Shown here: positions 8,872 through 17,863 of the stretch, one piece after another
Layout of the letters: each line of letters begins with the position of its first letter
Numbering within the stretch: position 1 is the first letter of the stretch
Notes under the pieces: model-generated
What the model was told of the DNA's origin: nothing
Seen by the model: only the letters and a program-made list of their open reading frames with translations
Databases searched by the model: none
Program-made: the position numbers and the translations under genes
Assembly (NCBI GenBank): GCA_014885115.2
Contig: WKLE02005522.1
Span: forward strand, 1-29,648
DNA length: 29,648 bases
Source: Asterionellopsis glacialis
Lineage: Eukaryota > Bacillariophyta > Plagiogrammaphyceae > Rhaphoneidales > Asterionellopsidaceae
Reading direction: 5' to 3'

Positions 8872-9441
8872 GTCGTATTACACCAAAAAATTTTACGCAT
8901 AAGATTTCCCTCATTTTTTTCCTTTTTTGAAAATTTTGATTCGCGCCATTTTCATCATGCGCGAATCCGTACCCTATTACTTTCATCCCAAACTGTCGTA
9001 ACGGTATTTACGACCAGGTTGACAAACTGAAACGAAAAATTATGGGTCCTCTACCCCATCAGAGATGAATCAAGAAACTAGAGAGACTCAATATAGCAAG
9101 ACTAAATTACACTAGAATAGACTAGCAGCTTTACCTCTCCCTCTACCCCCTCTCCAACTAGGTTCTACTTCTTTTCGAGGCTCTTTGAGGATCTCTAGGT
9201 ACTCTAGGACTTGGACTAGGTCCTGGAGTCCGTGGCAGCACTTTTTATGCAACAACTTCTTTGGCTTTGACGACAATTCTAGTTACAGAATCCATTATTC
9301 TTTTGTGCTCAATATAAGTATCTTCGGTTCTGGAGCACTCAGAGGGCCGTTGTTGCAGAAATAACAAAAAAAAGAGCATGCGATAATATCTCTACGTCTA
9401 TAGTTGACTTTTAGGCAAGTTTATTCATAGCCCATACCAAG
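8872..9441. other. Intergenic region
   Basis: Apart from a possible small second exon at 9018-9068, no coding frame is convincing. It holds T-rich tracts around 8915-8935 and a CT-rich, CTAG-rich segment around 9130-9230. The right part would be the 3' flank of the PAC3-like gene. Confidence 0.4.
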
Positions 9442-10005
9442 TTATACTCCACCTGATGCAGTTCGGACTGCTTCCTCATACATTTGCACAACAATATCGA
9501 CGATACCATTGAACATAGCAGGATCTTTCTGTGTTTGGGGTTTGAGAGATATCCCAAGTAATATTGGAGGGCAAGCGTCCTGTAAAGAAGTTCGAAGCTT
9601 TAAAATCCGATCTAATATCCGCCGAGCGTAAACTCCCAGCATATCGTCGTCTCTTTTTCCCAAAAGCACTGCAATGTTGAAGCGAGTTGCGTTGCCGTCA
9701 ATAATACCACTTTCTTCCACTTGACATGAAATCATCGTTCCAACCTTCCCCTGCAATTGACTAACACCGAACACGATACGATCACTAAACAATTGAACCC
9801 AACAATCAGTTGCAACACCCAAAATTTCAACAGAGCGAGTAAGAGAGGTTGGAAGAGACGTCGGCAAAGGAGACCAAGTCACTTTTTGAGAAGGTGCTTG
9901 TGAGATACTGGTGGCTTGTAGTGCAGGTGTGAGAGATTTCGCTACAGCATCGGAGCTACTAGGCCCGTGCTGAGCGCTGTCTTCGTTTGAAGCCTTCAAT
10001 TCCAT
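9442..10005 (-). CDS. Proteasome assembly chaperone 3 (PAC3/PSMG3)-like protein
   Basis: A 187-residue frame opens at ATG 10003-10005 and ends TAA at 9442. Residues 1-55 are Ser/Thr/Pro-rich and probably disordered. The rest follows the small PAC3 fold: a strand pair leading to 'FGVSQLQGKVGTMISC', comparable to the 'FGKMGTLVSL' stretch of PAC3, then 'VLLGKRDDDMLGVYARRIL', comparable to 'VLLGQDEPLIHVFAKNL', then 'PPILLGISLK' and a final helix. Known role of PAC3: with PAC4 it guides alpha-ring assembly of the 20S proteasome in the cytosol. The match is by remembered pattern only, so the family call is probable rather than certain. The length is greater than usual because of the N-terminal extension. 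Confidence 0.65.
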   Translation of the reverse strand: MELKASNEDSAQHGPSSSDAVAKSLTPALQATSISQAPSQKVTWSPLPTSLPTSLTRSVEILGVATDCWVQLFSDRIVFGVSQLQGKVGTMISCQVEESGIIDGNATRFNIAVLLGKRDDDMLGVYARRILDRILKLRTSLQDACPPILLGISLKPQTQKDPAMFNGIVDIVVQMYEEAVRTASGGV

Positions 10006-10214
10006 GCTTTTGAGCTGGTTCTCTGGGGTTGTGAGATGTGAGATGATATCAACGGAATGAATTTGCAGGGACCACCAGCTACGTGTCCATCGCCTTCATT
10101 CAGTGGGGGTCGGAAGGGTTCTCTGAGTTCAAATGTCAGGACCGGACTGTCTTCCGCCGTTTGGCCGTCGACTTTCTTCTTTTGTTTCGCCTTCCAGTTA
10201 GCCCCGCGCAACAT
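9996..10214 (-). CDS. Short frame overlapping the PAC3-like start; possible upstream exon
   Basis: ATG 10212-10214 opens 72 codons that end at 9996, overlapping the PAC3-like ATG in another frame. The sequence is basic at the start (KAKQKKK) and then reads VLTFELREPFRPP, with no family I recognise. A GT at the codon for Val in 'DGHV' and an AG 9 bases before the PAC3-like ATG would join both frames in phase, making an N-terminally extended chaperone. It may equally be chance or an upstream ORF. Confidence 0.25.
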   Translation of the reverse strand: MLRGANWKAKQKKKVDGQTAEDSPVLTFELREPFRPPLNEGDGHVAGGPCKFIPLISSHISQPQRTSSKAWN

Positions 10215-10557
10215 AAGTTAAAGTCATTAGAGTTAACCTCGGAGTATCACCAGGTAGGATACCCGATGTATTTCCCGCCATTTTTATCGGAACGAAAGCC
10301 AATGAATGTCTCACCGAGGTATTTACCAAACCATCATTGCTGGTGCCAATCAATACACCTGTTCTCTCAACAATTTCAGTCTTTCTTTTAGTAGCATTGG
10401 ATTGGTATCGATCTGTAAAGTCAAAAGCTACTCAAAACGAAATAAACAATGTACCACATGTTAACAGTATCACATAAAACAAGACGATCAAGTGACGTGT
10501 GGTCGAGAAGGTAGAACAACAACCCTGTCGTCATTCATACAAAGACGAAACAAGACC

Positions 10558-10815
10558 ATGATCCAAACACCGTCACCTGATAAAGGTTTCCGAAATATAC
10601 CGCTTACCGCAGAGGCACCTGCAACTCTTTCAGAATTTGCTTTGTTTGGTATCTGTTCACGGTCGGTGACCACGAAGACACAGGAGAATCAGTATCTCGA
10701 AATTGCTGATTGCACTCATGAGAGCATTATCTATCTTCCAACTCTTTCCGAAAACGATCCGTCCGAAGGGAGCGATCTCCCGAAAGTCTTTATCAAAATG
10801 AAAACTTCACGGTAG
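10558..10815 (+). CDS. Hypothetical protein, 85 residues
   Basis: The frame is open from a GTG at 10492; the first ATG is at 10558 and the stop follows Arg at 10813-10815. The product has no signal peptide or membrane segment and is Thr/Ser/Glu-rich. I recognise no family. It may be a C-terminal exon, since neighbouring frames at 10083-10391 end in stop codons near possible splice sites, but I could not assemble a convincing gene. Confidence 0.25.
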   Translation: MIQTPSPDKGFRNIPLTAEAPATLSEFALFGICSRSVTTKTQENQYLEIADCTHESIIYLPTLSENDPSEGSDLPKVFIKMKTSR

Positions 10816-11008
10816 TATTTAGTCGCTTAGTAGAGGTACAAGACTTCTCCAAAATTCAACATGTGTTTGTGGGAATCGACTGCAACTGCTACTAACTAGA
10901 TACCATTCACTGTATACTTCAATCGCCAGTTGCATACAATAGAGACTATTTTACCCGAAACTTGTTTGGGCTATTTAGCATCATGGATTGGTGTGGCGGC
11001 TACGTATG

Positions 11009-11156
11009 GGGAGAGAGATCGTGAATAAAATCATGAGGGTACTATTGTGGGTCACGTATGTATTTGACATTTGCAGTGTAGGGAGAGAGAGCGGGAATAA
11101 AATCATGACTCATGAGGGTACCATTATGGACCACGTATGTGTTTGACATTTTTTAT
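11009..11156. repeat. Imperfect tandem duplication, about 70-base unit
   Basis: Two adjacent copies run from a GGGAGAGAGA tract through AATAAAATCATGA to CACGTATGT and TTTGACATTT (about 11009-11074 and 11081-11151). The second has an extra CATGACT. The right copy leads into the larger duplicated block that also occurs at 17864. Confidence 0.65.
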
Positions 11157-11784
11157 AGAACACAGTCCCATTTGAAGACACTTCAAACATTTGAGTAGTG
11201 GTTTTGGAATACAAAAGAATCATTGCCGTCATCTCGATTAAAAAAAATGATTTTTTTGTATGAATGTTGACGGACTATTCTATAGCAAATGACCAAAGCA
11301 ATGGAAGAAAACTGAGTTACTTTTTACAACCGTATTTAGTGGGTGTCTTTATTATTTGTTATTTTATCTAATAGCATCTGTATCGATATATCAGCATTAC
11401 TTTACCTTGTATCCAACGTTTAATACTGATACGAGCACAACCAGACCATAGTTTTCTAAGCAGAAACGCCTTTCAATTCTTTTGTATAATTCATCAAGAT
11501 GAACTTGCCTATATTCCAATTTGTTCCGTCAAAATTGCGATGAGAATTTGCTTGTTACATATCCTACCTTTCAGAAAAAATCCCCTTAGCGTTTACGACC
11601 TTTAATTAAAGATAGTCGCTGCTGTCGCTGTCACTGTCACTGTCACTTTCTTCGTCACTACTGCTCATTAACATACCATCATGTAAGTTTAATTCACCGC
11701 AAATATATGCTAGCCTCTGCTCTGAGCTATTACTGGAAACAGAAAGGTCACTTCTTGCTTTCAAGGCAGGTTGTTTCGAGAGAA
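11118..11784. repeat. Segmental duplicate, copy A (matches 17864-18520)
   Basis: About 667 bases align almost base for base with 17864-18520. Differences are scattered substitutions and small indels, and neither end shows terminal inverted repeats. Copy B carries the intact 3' end of the gene at 18348-19607 plus its downstream flank. Copy A carries the same flank and only the last about 59 codons. The match stops at AGAGAA (11784 / 18520), so copy A is a truncated duplicate rather than a second gene. Confidence 0.92.
11606..11784 (-). pseudogene. Truncated C-terminal fragment of the 18-kb disordered-protein gene
   Basis: On the minus strand this encodes the same C-terminus as 18348-18520, ending ...DSDSSDYL and TAA at 11606-11608. 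The Ser-Asp tract has one more SD pair (6 bases) than the intact gene. There is no start codon or upstream part; the homology breaks at 11784 and is followed by another repeated segment. It is a gene remnant made by duplication, and no function is expected. Confidence 0.85.
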
Positions 11785-11788
11785 CTTA

Positions 11789-11869
11789 TATCCAACGTTT
11801 AATGGTGATACGAGCACAACCAGACCATAGTTTTCTAAGCAGAAACGCCTTTCAAAAAAAAATTGTATA
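11789..11869. repeat. Third partial copy of the 3'-flank sequence
   Basis: Bases 11789-11855 repeat 11410-11476 (also 18151-18217 in copy B), from TATCCAACG to CGCCTTTCAA. A weaker match, through an A run, reaches TTGTATAA. It sits directly after the truncation point of copy A, so copy A was made by at least two events or by a template switch. Confidence 0.85.
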
Positions 11870-12744
11870 ACAGTAACTAGCATTGTGCAGTAGGCAAATA
11901 CTTACTAGGTACCCTGGTACTTCTGCTAGCCGAGAAATAACTTACGCCGGAACTCATAAAATACTTTCAGTTTTGTATGAATCGAGGCAATTACCACTCA
12001 TGGAATTATCACCGAACTCAAAATTGATTCCGACCATGGACGTACATGTATACTGCATACTTTGATTTTAATGAGTGGGTTAGAAGGAAAGGGTTGATGA
12101 AAAACAATAGAACTAAATTAAAAAAAACAATTCGAAAATTAGTGGTGTAAATCGGTTTTAAAATGGTACCTACCAACACTTAACACCTACGCATTTCAGA
12201 AGACAACCAATACTATAGACATGCGGTGTACAGGTATGAAAATAATGTTCATGTGAAGCATAGTCATGAAACGAAGTGATTATTCCTTATGGTGCTCAAA
12301 AAGGTTAAGGCTCAGAGTACAACAACAGACAGAACAGCCACTCGTAGTAATACTCGATAAAGTTTCAGTAATAGGTTCTACGTTAGGTCTACGTGAGGAT
12401 TACGTGAGGTCAATTATTTCTTTTATTAGGCCGGATTTTTTTTGACACCGGAAAATTTTTTGCTCGGAATTTTTTTCCCGAAGCGTTTTCCTGAGATCTT
12501 TCCAAAACCGTTGAGAAAGAAGTAATAATTCCGTAAATACAGGGAGTGCTGATTTTTTTTAGGAAATTCTGTTTAAACGGCGGATTACTCTCTAGCTAGA
12601 GTAGAGGAGTCGAGGACTACCATTATTTCTTACTTTGTGTTGTCTTTATTTTCTCGATCATACTCTTTATCATTGGCATCTCGATCTCTCTCTTCTTTGT
12701 GATCTCTGATGAATATATCACAAATCAACTTCGGGTAGGTGATA
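11870..12744. other. Intergenic region with one arm of a direct repeat
   Basis: No supported coding frame on either strand; the longest frames lack an ATG start. It contains the repeat arm 12188-12284, a run of ACGTTAGGTC/ACGTGAGG motifs near 12378-12412, and A/T homopolymer tracts around 12436-12470 and 12553-12560. Confidence 0.45.
12188..12284 (+). repeat. Direct repeat, left arm (pairs with 13228-13318)
   Basis: This 97-base segment, from TACGCATTT through AGAAGACAACCAATACTATA to ACGAAGTGATTATT, recurs downstream with a few substitutions and a 6-7 base deletion after CGGTGTA. The two arms flank the 12745-13191 gene in the same orientation. Confidence 0.9.
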
Positions 12745-13191
12745 ATGTTATCATCCAATAGCGATGGTGATGAATCGTCGTCGTCGTCGTGGTTCTCATC
12801 ACCCTCTTTCTTCAAGTCAAGTGAAAATGAAAATAATCACAGCCCTTCCTCTCGTCGTCCGATCACTATCAAGAAGATCTCCTCAACGAGAATGACAAAA
12901 GGAAAATTTGATTTAGATTCTTCTTCTTTCAGAATAATAACAGGCGATGGTAGCGACAGCGTTAGTGGATTTTCTTTGATCATGTTCCTTGTACTCCTTT
13001 TATTGATAGTAGTCTTAGCACAACTTAATTGTTACATTGAAGGGCGACGATATAGTTCTACTAGTAGTCATAGGAGTTCTAATGAATCATCTAGATCTAC
13101 TACTACTAAAATAGCTTCTGGTAAATATCGAACCAAAAAACGAAGTCATATTCAAAGAAGTGATAAGTACACGTATAATGCAGAATATTGA
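12745..13191 (+). CDS. Small Ser-rich single-pass membrane protein, unknown function
   Basis: The start is set at ATG 12745 (148 residues); a GTG two codons earlier is unlikely in a eukaryote. Residues 1-75 are Ser/Asp-rich and hydrophilic, including a Ser run coded by a TCG repeat. About residues 77-97 form one strong membrane helix (FSLIMFLVLLLLIVVLAQL). The rest is basic and Ser/Arg/Lys-rich. There is no signal peptide, so the topology is open. No family is recognised. It lies between the direct repeats at 12188 and 13228, so the whole stretch may have been moved or duplicated as a unit. Composition is low-complexity, so a non-functional frame cannot be excluded. Confidence 0.5.
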   Translation: MLSSNSDGDESSSSSWFSSPSFFKSSENENNHSPSSRRPITIKKISSTRMTKGKFDLDSSSFRIITGDGSDSVSGFSLIMFLVLLLLIVVLAQLNCYIEGRRYSSTSSHRSSNESSRSTTTKIASGKYRTKKRSHIQRSDKYTYNAEY

Positions 13192-13227
13192 TAATGAGAA
13201 TGGTCCATATTCTAATATCTTCTTCTA

Positions 13228-13318
13228 TACGCATTTTAGAAGACAACCAATACTATAGACATGCGGTGTATCAAAATAATGTCCTTGTTAAGCATAGCCA
13301 TGAAACGAAGTGATTGTT
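13228..13318 (+). repeat. Direct repeat, right arm (pairs with 12188-12284)
   Basis: Second copy of the repeat, 91 bases, same orientation, starting TACGCATTT and ending TGATTGTT. It begins 36 bases after the stop of the small membrane protein. Confidence 0.9.
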
Positions 13319-13332
13319 GCTTGACACAGTCT

Positions 13333-13792
13333 CTACATGCCATCATACTTTAGTACTGTAGCTTGGAGAGAAACAGCACTATCCGAACCAAAACGAATAA
13401 GAACAGCACCATATGTAGAGGCATTTTGACTGCCCTGGCGAGAAGAGCTGTTGATATGCCGCCACCAATGGTCACAGACCCTACTACTTTTAAATAAAAA
13501 ACTTGATGCAAAAGGTCCTCCTCTCTCTTCTGTGCACTCAGGTAGTATCTCTCAATATACGTCGTTCCGGTTGTAATGCACCATTAAAAACTCCAAGCAT
13601 TACTGCCGTATTTGTATTGGTGCGTTTTGCTCTGACCGTTGTCTTATTTGATGGTCGTTGAATCATAATGACATTATGTCTGTAATTAGAAGTCTTTGTT
13701 TGCTTGTAATGACTCCCTGCCTCTTTCTTTGGAGGTTTTGTAGGGGAGGATCCAATACTAAAACACTCTTTACAACAATAATATAAAAGGCT
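13333..13792 (-). pseudogene. Frameshifted gene-like stretch, unknown product
   Basis: Two minus-strand frames follow one another. Frame A (13792 to the TGA at 13538, 84 codons) has a basic Thr/Asn/Lys-rich sequence including TVRAKRTNTNTAVMLGVFNG. Frame B (13551 to the TAG at 13333, 72 codons) includes VCDHWWRHINSSS and YGAVLIRFGSDSAVSLQATV. They overlap by 14 bases, so one frameshift would give about 150 continuous codons. Frame A has no early ATG and opens after a TAG at 13793-13795. Both look more protein-like than chance frames, but I recognise no family. Options are a decayed gene, a sequencing error, a short spliced gene or coincidence. Confidence 0.35.
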
Positions 13793-14081
13793 CTACAATA
13801 AAAGATACCGACACCACTTAAGCGAGCAATCACTCTGAAAAATAAAAAGTGGGCAGACAAACAAGCGATACTGAAGGATTCAAAACTGTATTTTAAAGAC
13901 TACTCTTACTTGATTAATGCCTAATATTGAACTAACTACATCGAGATATAAAAAAAGAATCTCTAACAATCATTTAACCATTTGAAATCAAAGTGAGGGG
14001 GTAGTTGATCACGTCAACCACTCCTTTCTTTTGAATTCGTCATATTTTTTCTACTTGTAACTAATATCTATTTTCAGCTTT

Positions 14082-16301
14082 TCAAACCGCGACGGCGTGA
14101 AGGTTTGGCTGAGTTCTAACAGCTCCATCGTCCCTCATCGATTTTTTCTTCTTCAGCTTCAGAACTCCGATAGCAGCAATAACGAAAAGCAAACAAACAA
14201 TCACACCACCAGCTATGATACCGCCTTTCTTCTTTTTCTCGGAAGTACCTACCCAAGTACTTTTCGTGTAGCAGATCTGTCTGGCTGCAATGCGCTGCTC
14301 TTTACTCAATTCATTCCAGGGCAGCTCTTCTGTAGCTGGAGGATCGCTGTCACCATCCCAACTCTTTTTGTTCCACCCCAAGGAAATGAAGTAGCCTTGG
14401 ACGCCTTTCTCTTTTAGCTCATCCCATTCAAAGTGATAGTAATCAGCTGATGCACAATCCCATTGGGTAAGATATAAGTCATCCCAGGTTTCCTTAAAGT
14501 AACAAAGATTCTGGGCAGCTTCCTGAAGATCCCTGGACAAATCCTCCCAGTCGGTGTCCCAGTCCTTAGGGTGCCGGTTATGACCAATACCACGCAGGTC
14601 ATCCCAACTCACTTCAGTCCAGCCAAAAGCTTTTATGTTTTGAAGAACACCAAATTCTTCAAGTTCCGACCAATAGTAGTCCTCGTAGTGATTTTGCCAA
14701 CAGTCCCATGTATCGTCCGTAAAGCCCATGTCATCAGCAGCTTTCTTCTTCTTACTTGATAATGCAGAGTAGGAATGCTTCTCAACCTCAGCACTTCCAA
14801 CTTGATTCCAAGAATTCCTATCATAACCAAGTGTCGTGGCGGATTCCTTGATGTCCTTGTCAAGTATATCCCAAAGATGATAACGGAAGATAGGGTAGTA
14901 TTCAGTAGGTCCGTCCCATTCCTCCTTGATGTAACAAAGGTTTCTAGCGGCAGCTTCTTCTTCCTTGGTCAACTCGTTCCAATGCATGTTTTCAGTCGCA
15001 GGTGCTTCATTGTTACGCCAGGCCATATGATCCCAGCCTAAAGTAATGAAGTATTGCTGCACTCCCAATTCCTTGAGGTCCGCCCATGTCTCCTCAAAAT
15101 AATGGTCTTTGGCGCAATCCCATTTGTCCAGCGAGATCTTTGCCCAGGTTTCCTTGATGTAGCAGAGTTCTCTGGCGGCAGTTCGCTGAGCAGGAGTCAA
15201 TTCCTCCCAATCAAGTTCATCGGTGTTGATAGATTCCCCATCATTCCAAGTAGCAGAGCTCCATCCCAAGACAACAAAATATGTCTGAACACCTTCATCG
15301 AAAAGTTCGTCCCAACCATATCCTTCGTAGTGATTGATGTAGCAGTCCCATACTTCTTCTTTAAAACCAATCGCCTTGGCAGCAGGTTGTTTCGAATTAA
15401 TCTCCAATTCATCAAAAGTAAGTTTTTCAATATAATTACTTGCAATTCTGTTCCATGAATCCTCCGTGTACATGAGAGTTTTTGCATTTGCTTGCTGATC
15501 AGAAGTCAAGTACTCCCATGCTCGGTAACGGAAGGTAGGATAAGCTGGACCATCCCATTCGTTTTTGTAATAGCAAAGTTTCCTTGCTGCGACATGCTGT
15601 TCTTCGGTAAGATCGTCCCAGCTCTTTCTGTCGGATTCGGGAGGTTCTTCAGATCCTCCGTTCCAACTTGCATGAGTCCATCCGAGAATTTGAAAATATT
15701 CGGTAACTCCTTCTTCTTCAAGCTCGTCCCAGGTCATAAATTCATAGTGATCCCGGGTACAATCCCATATTTCCAAATTGATACCATCCCAAGTTTCTTT
15801 AAAGTAACAAAGTTCTTTGGCGGCTTGTCTTTCTTCAGAAGTTAGTTCCTCCCAATCTTCACCGTCGGTGTTTGGTGCAGTTACTCCACCACCATGCCAA
15901 CTCCTATGTGACCATCCAAGGACATTGAAGTATTCTTGAACTTCTTCGTCCTCGAGATCATCCCAAGTAAAGGAACCATAGTGATTTACGTAACAATCCC
16001 ATTGATCCTCGTTGAAGCCTAAACCCTTGACGGCTGCTAATTTGTCACCGTTCAAATCACCAAATGACTTGCTCTCAATGTCAGCGCTTCCAGGTTGATC
16101 CCAGGTCCCTTCCACATAACCAAGTGTTGTTGCAAATGCTTTCTTATCTTCTGTGAGGAAGTGCCAGCTCTTAAAACGGAATTCCGGGAATTCAATATCA
16201 TCGGGTGATTGCAAGGAACGTTTGGCGTTGATCTTGCCTTCGACAAGCAAGGCAGACGCACCTAACAAAACAAGCGCAACTGCTTTGGTGTTGCACAACA
16301 T
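14082..16301 (-). CDS. Trp-repeat single-pass membrane protein, 739 residues
   Basis: ATG 16299-16301 opens an intronless frame. Residues 1-22 are a signal peptide (MLCNTKAVALVLLGASALLV). Residues 41-687 consist of three super-repeats (41-256, 257-471, 472-687). Each holds about six units of the form W-x2-L-x8-A-x2-L-(G/C)-(Y/W/F)-x4-W. Recurrent sub-motifs are LGY..W(D/N), WDC...(N/D)HY, GVQ.YF..LGW..W and LCY.KE.WD. Each super-repeat has four regularly placed Cys (two WDC, two LCY). A KKKK stretch, a membrane helix (about 693-715), KLKKKK and a short tail ending AVAV follow, so it is a type I protein with a large Trp-rich lumenal or extracellular domain. Single units of this kind are, from memory, common in stramenopile proteins, but I know no function. 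Cell-surface or silica/wall-compartment roles are only guesses. Confidence 0.88.
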   Translation of the reverse strand: MLCNTKAVALVLLGASALLVEGKINAKRSLQSPDDIEFPEFRFKSWHFLTEDKKAFATTLGYVEGTWDQPGSADIESKSFGDLNGDKLAAVKGLGFNEDQWDCYVNHYGSFTWDDLEDEEVQEYFNVLGWSHRSWHGGGVTAPNTDGEDWEELTSEERQAAKELCYFKETWDGINLEIWDCTRDHYEFMTWDELEEEGVTEYFQILGWTHASWNGGSEEPPESDRKSWDDLTEEQHVAARKLCYYKNEWDGPAYPTFRYRAWEYLTSDQQANAKTLMYTEDSWNRIASNYIEKLTFDELEINSKQPAAKAIGFKEEVWDCYINHYEGYGWDELFDEGVQTYFVVLGWSSATWNDGESINTDELDWEELTPAQRTAARELCYIKETWAKISLDKWDCAKDHYFEETWADLKELGVQQYFITLGWDHMAWRNNEAPATENMHWNELTKEEEAAARNLCYIKEEWDGPTEYYPIFRYHLWDILDKDIKESATTLGYDRNSWNQVGSAEVEKHSYSALSSKKKKAADDMGFTDDTWDCWQNHYEDYYWSELEEFGVLQNIKAFGWTEVSWDDLRGIGHNRHPKDWDTDWEDLSRDLQEAAQNLCYFKETWDDLYLTQWDCASADYYHFEWDELKEKGVQGYFISLGWNKKSWDGDSDPPATEELPWNELSKEQRIAARQICYTKSTWVGTSEKKKKGGIIAGGVIVCLLFVIAAIGVLKLKKKKSMRDDGAVRTQPNLHAVAV

Positions 16302-17076
16302 TATTTACCCTCTGCTTTAACTTACCAGGGCAAAGTTGGAACCTCTATCTGACGGGGAATTTTTTTCTTACGATCTTGTTTCAGGTATGATCTATGATAC
16401 AGTACTTCGGTTTTAGTTGTCAAATCGCCCTTGCCTCGCAATGGACTCCTTCGCATTTCTTTTCTTTTTTTTGTTCAAAAAATTTTGGCGTGAGTAATAC
16501 CAAAATTTGAATACCATCTTCATTGATGAATACAGATATACTGAATTTCACCATGGCGAGCGCGTTCTACTCTGTTGCGCGTGCATGTCGGATTTTTGAG
16601 ACTGACTGACTTATTTACTGACTGTGTCCACATACTCGGTTACAAAGTAGCGCCCGCCAAACGTTAGAAACTGGTTTTTTAAAAAATGTGAGACACATGC
16701 AAAAGAGTTATTTTCCCGCCGGCAAAACCACCATGTCTTTTCTGTCTTTTCTCGGATACCCGCCATTTTTGAACTCTCTAAAATAATTACATCATGAAAG
16801 ATGTCTCAACAGAGTGGATGTAAATATTTTATTCTTTGTTATATGCATTGTTGCTCAAAGCGGCACTACGGAATCTGAGGAGCATAAGTTTGATATTGGG
16901 ATAATCAAGTCGTCTTTCGGAAGCCTTCGATGTTCAAAGGAAATCAACTCATCATTATATCGGGAATGCAAACATCATCATCTGAATCGTCCAATAGAAA
17001 CCTCCTACGATACAGTTTTTGCTTACTTTTTGCTGGTAGTACGAACAGAAGGATGTAGCACTATTGAGTTGGTTCT
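16302..17076. other. Intergenic region
   Basis: It contains the probable promoter of the Trp-repeat gene, a T-rich tract near 16456-16471 and a GACTGACTGACT-like microsatellite at about 16600-16622. A plus-strand frame at 16814-17080 starts only at GTG and has no internal ATG, so I do not call it. Confidence 0.4.
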
Positions 17077-17523
17077 CTAAGATTGGGTTTTGACATTCTG
17101 ACCAGTATGAGTACCGCATAGGTGAACACCCCCATCCACTTGAGTAAGAAGAGGGTACAGTTGGGAAGTCGTTGCATTCTTGATGGCTTCAGGTGCACGT
17201 TCGGCATGATAATTAGGATCATTCCAAAGTGGTACTGTGTGGAACAAACCTTGCACAACAGGGACCTGTTTGCTTTGATTGCAACTGGCTTCTTCACTAT
17301 CGGTCTCCTTTTGTGCATAACAATACTTACCCATTGCAACATAAAAATACTGTACAAGTGCTACCATCTTCAAACTGAGCAACCCCTCCAAAGGAAACAT
17401 GGTAACTGTGATGAGCCCACAAACTTGGCCAGCCTTTTGCAATTATATCTGAATCACTGAACGATATCAAGTACGAGGAAATGGCAATTCTTACCTTTTG
17501 CATGCTTGCGAAAAGACACGAGA
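17077..17523 (-). CDS. Candidate spliced gene or remnant (17077..17284, 17331..17448, 17495..about 17523)
   Basis: Three minus-strand pieces join in frame if two 46-base GT-AG introns are removed: 17494-17449 (GTAAGA...TTCAG) and 17330-17285 (GTAAGT...GCCAG). The joined product reads through VGDLVSFRKHAK, then DIIAKGWPSLWAHHSYHVSF and GGVAQFEDGSTCTVFLCCNG, then CNQSKQVPVVQGLFHTVPLW and TSQLYPLLTQVDGGVHLCGT, ending NVKTQS and a stop at 17077-17079. The middle exon looks strongly coding. The frame stays open upstream to about 17777 without an ATG, so the 5' end is missing, lies in a further exon, or is lost. The family is not recognised. Introns of 46 bases are short compared with the 108-base intron at 5693. 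Confidence 0.3.
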
Positions 17524-17863
17524 TCGCCGACTGCACAATGGGTGTGCAAAGTAAGTACTAGCCTGGTCCCGCTACTAGTAATGCCAAATTGGTTATCAGT
17601 TGCTTTGGCAGCAATAACAATACAATAATATGCAGATGCTAATATTTGAAATGTTCGCAATACACCATACTGCAACACTGTACCATGAAAAAGAATGAAG
17701 AATATATCATGGTTAAAATGCTGATGAACAAGGATATGTTGTTGGAGCACTAATTTTTGTTTGGAAATGACAATCAACTCGTGACATGGGAGTGCGATTC
17801 AAATGTATGTTGCAAGTTGTCTAAAACAATCCTCATTGCGATCTCCTTCAGTTGTTGCAAGTT

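Noticed and set aside
10083..10391. Plus-strand 102-codon frame opposite the PAC3-like upstream frame
   Set aside because: GTG start and antisense to a more plausible minus-strand frame. I could not find splice sites joining it to the frame at 10492-10815.
11883..12065. Plus-strand 60-codon frame
   Set aside because: TTG start, no family pattern, and located next to duplicated non-coding DNA.
12630..12815. Minus-strand Asp/Glu-rich frame antisense to the small membrane protein
   Set aside because: It starts at TTG, and its acidic character is the complement of the TCG/TCA-rich Ser codons on the plus strand.
14097..16261. Many plus- and minus-strand frames inside the Trp-repeat gene
   Set aside because: These are shadows of the 739-codon frame; their repetition simply mirrors the repeats.
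16814..17080. Plus-strand 88-codon frame with a hydrophobic start
   Set aside because: It begins at GTG, has no internal ATG, and overlaps the candidate spliced minus-strand gene end. No family resemblance.
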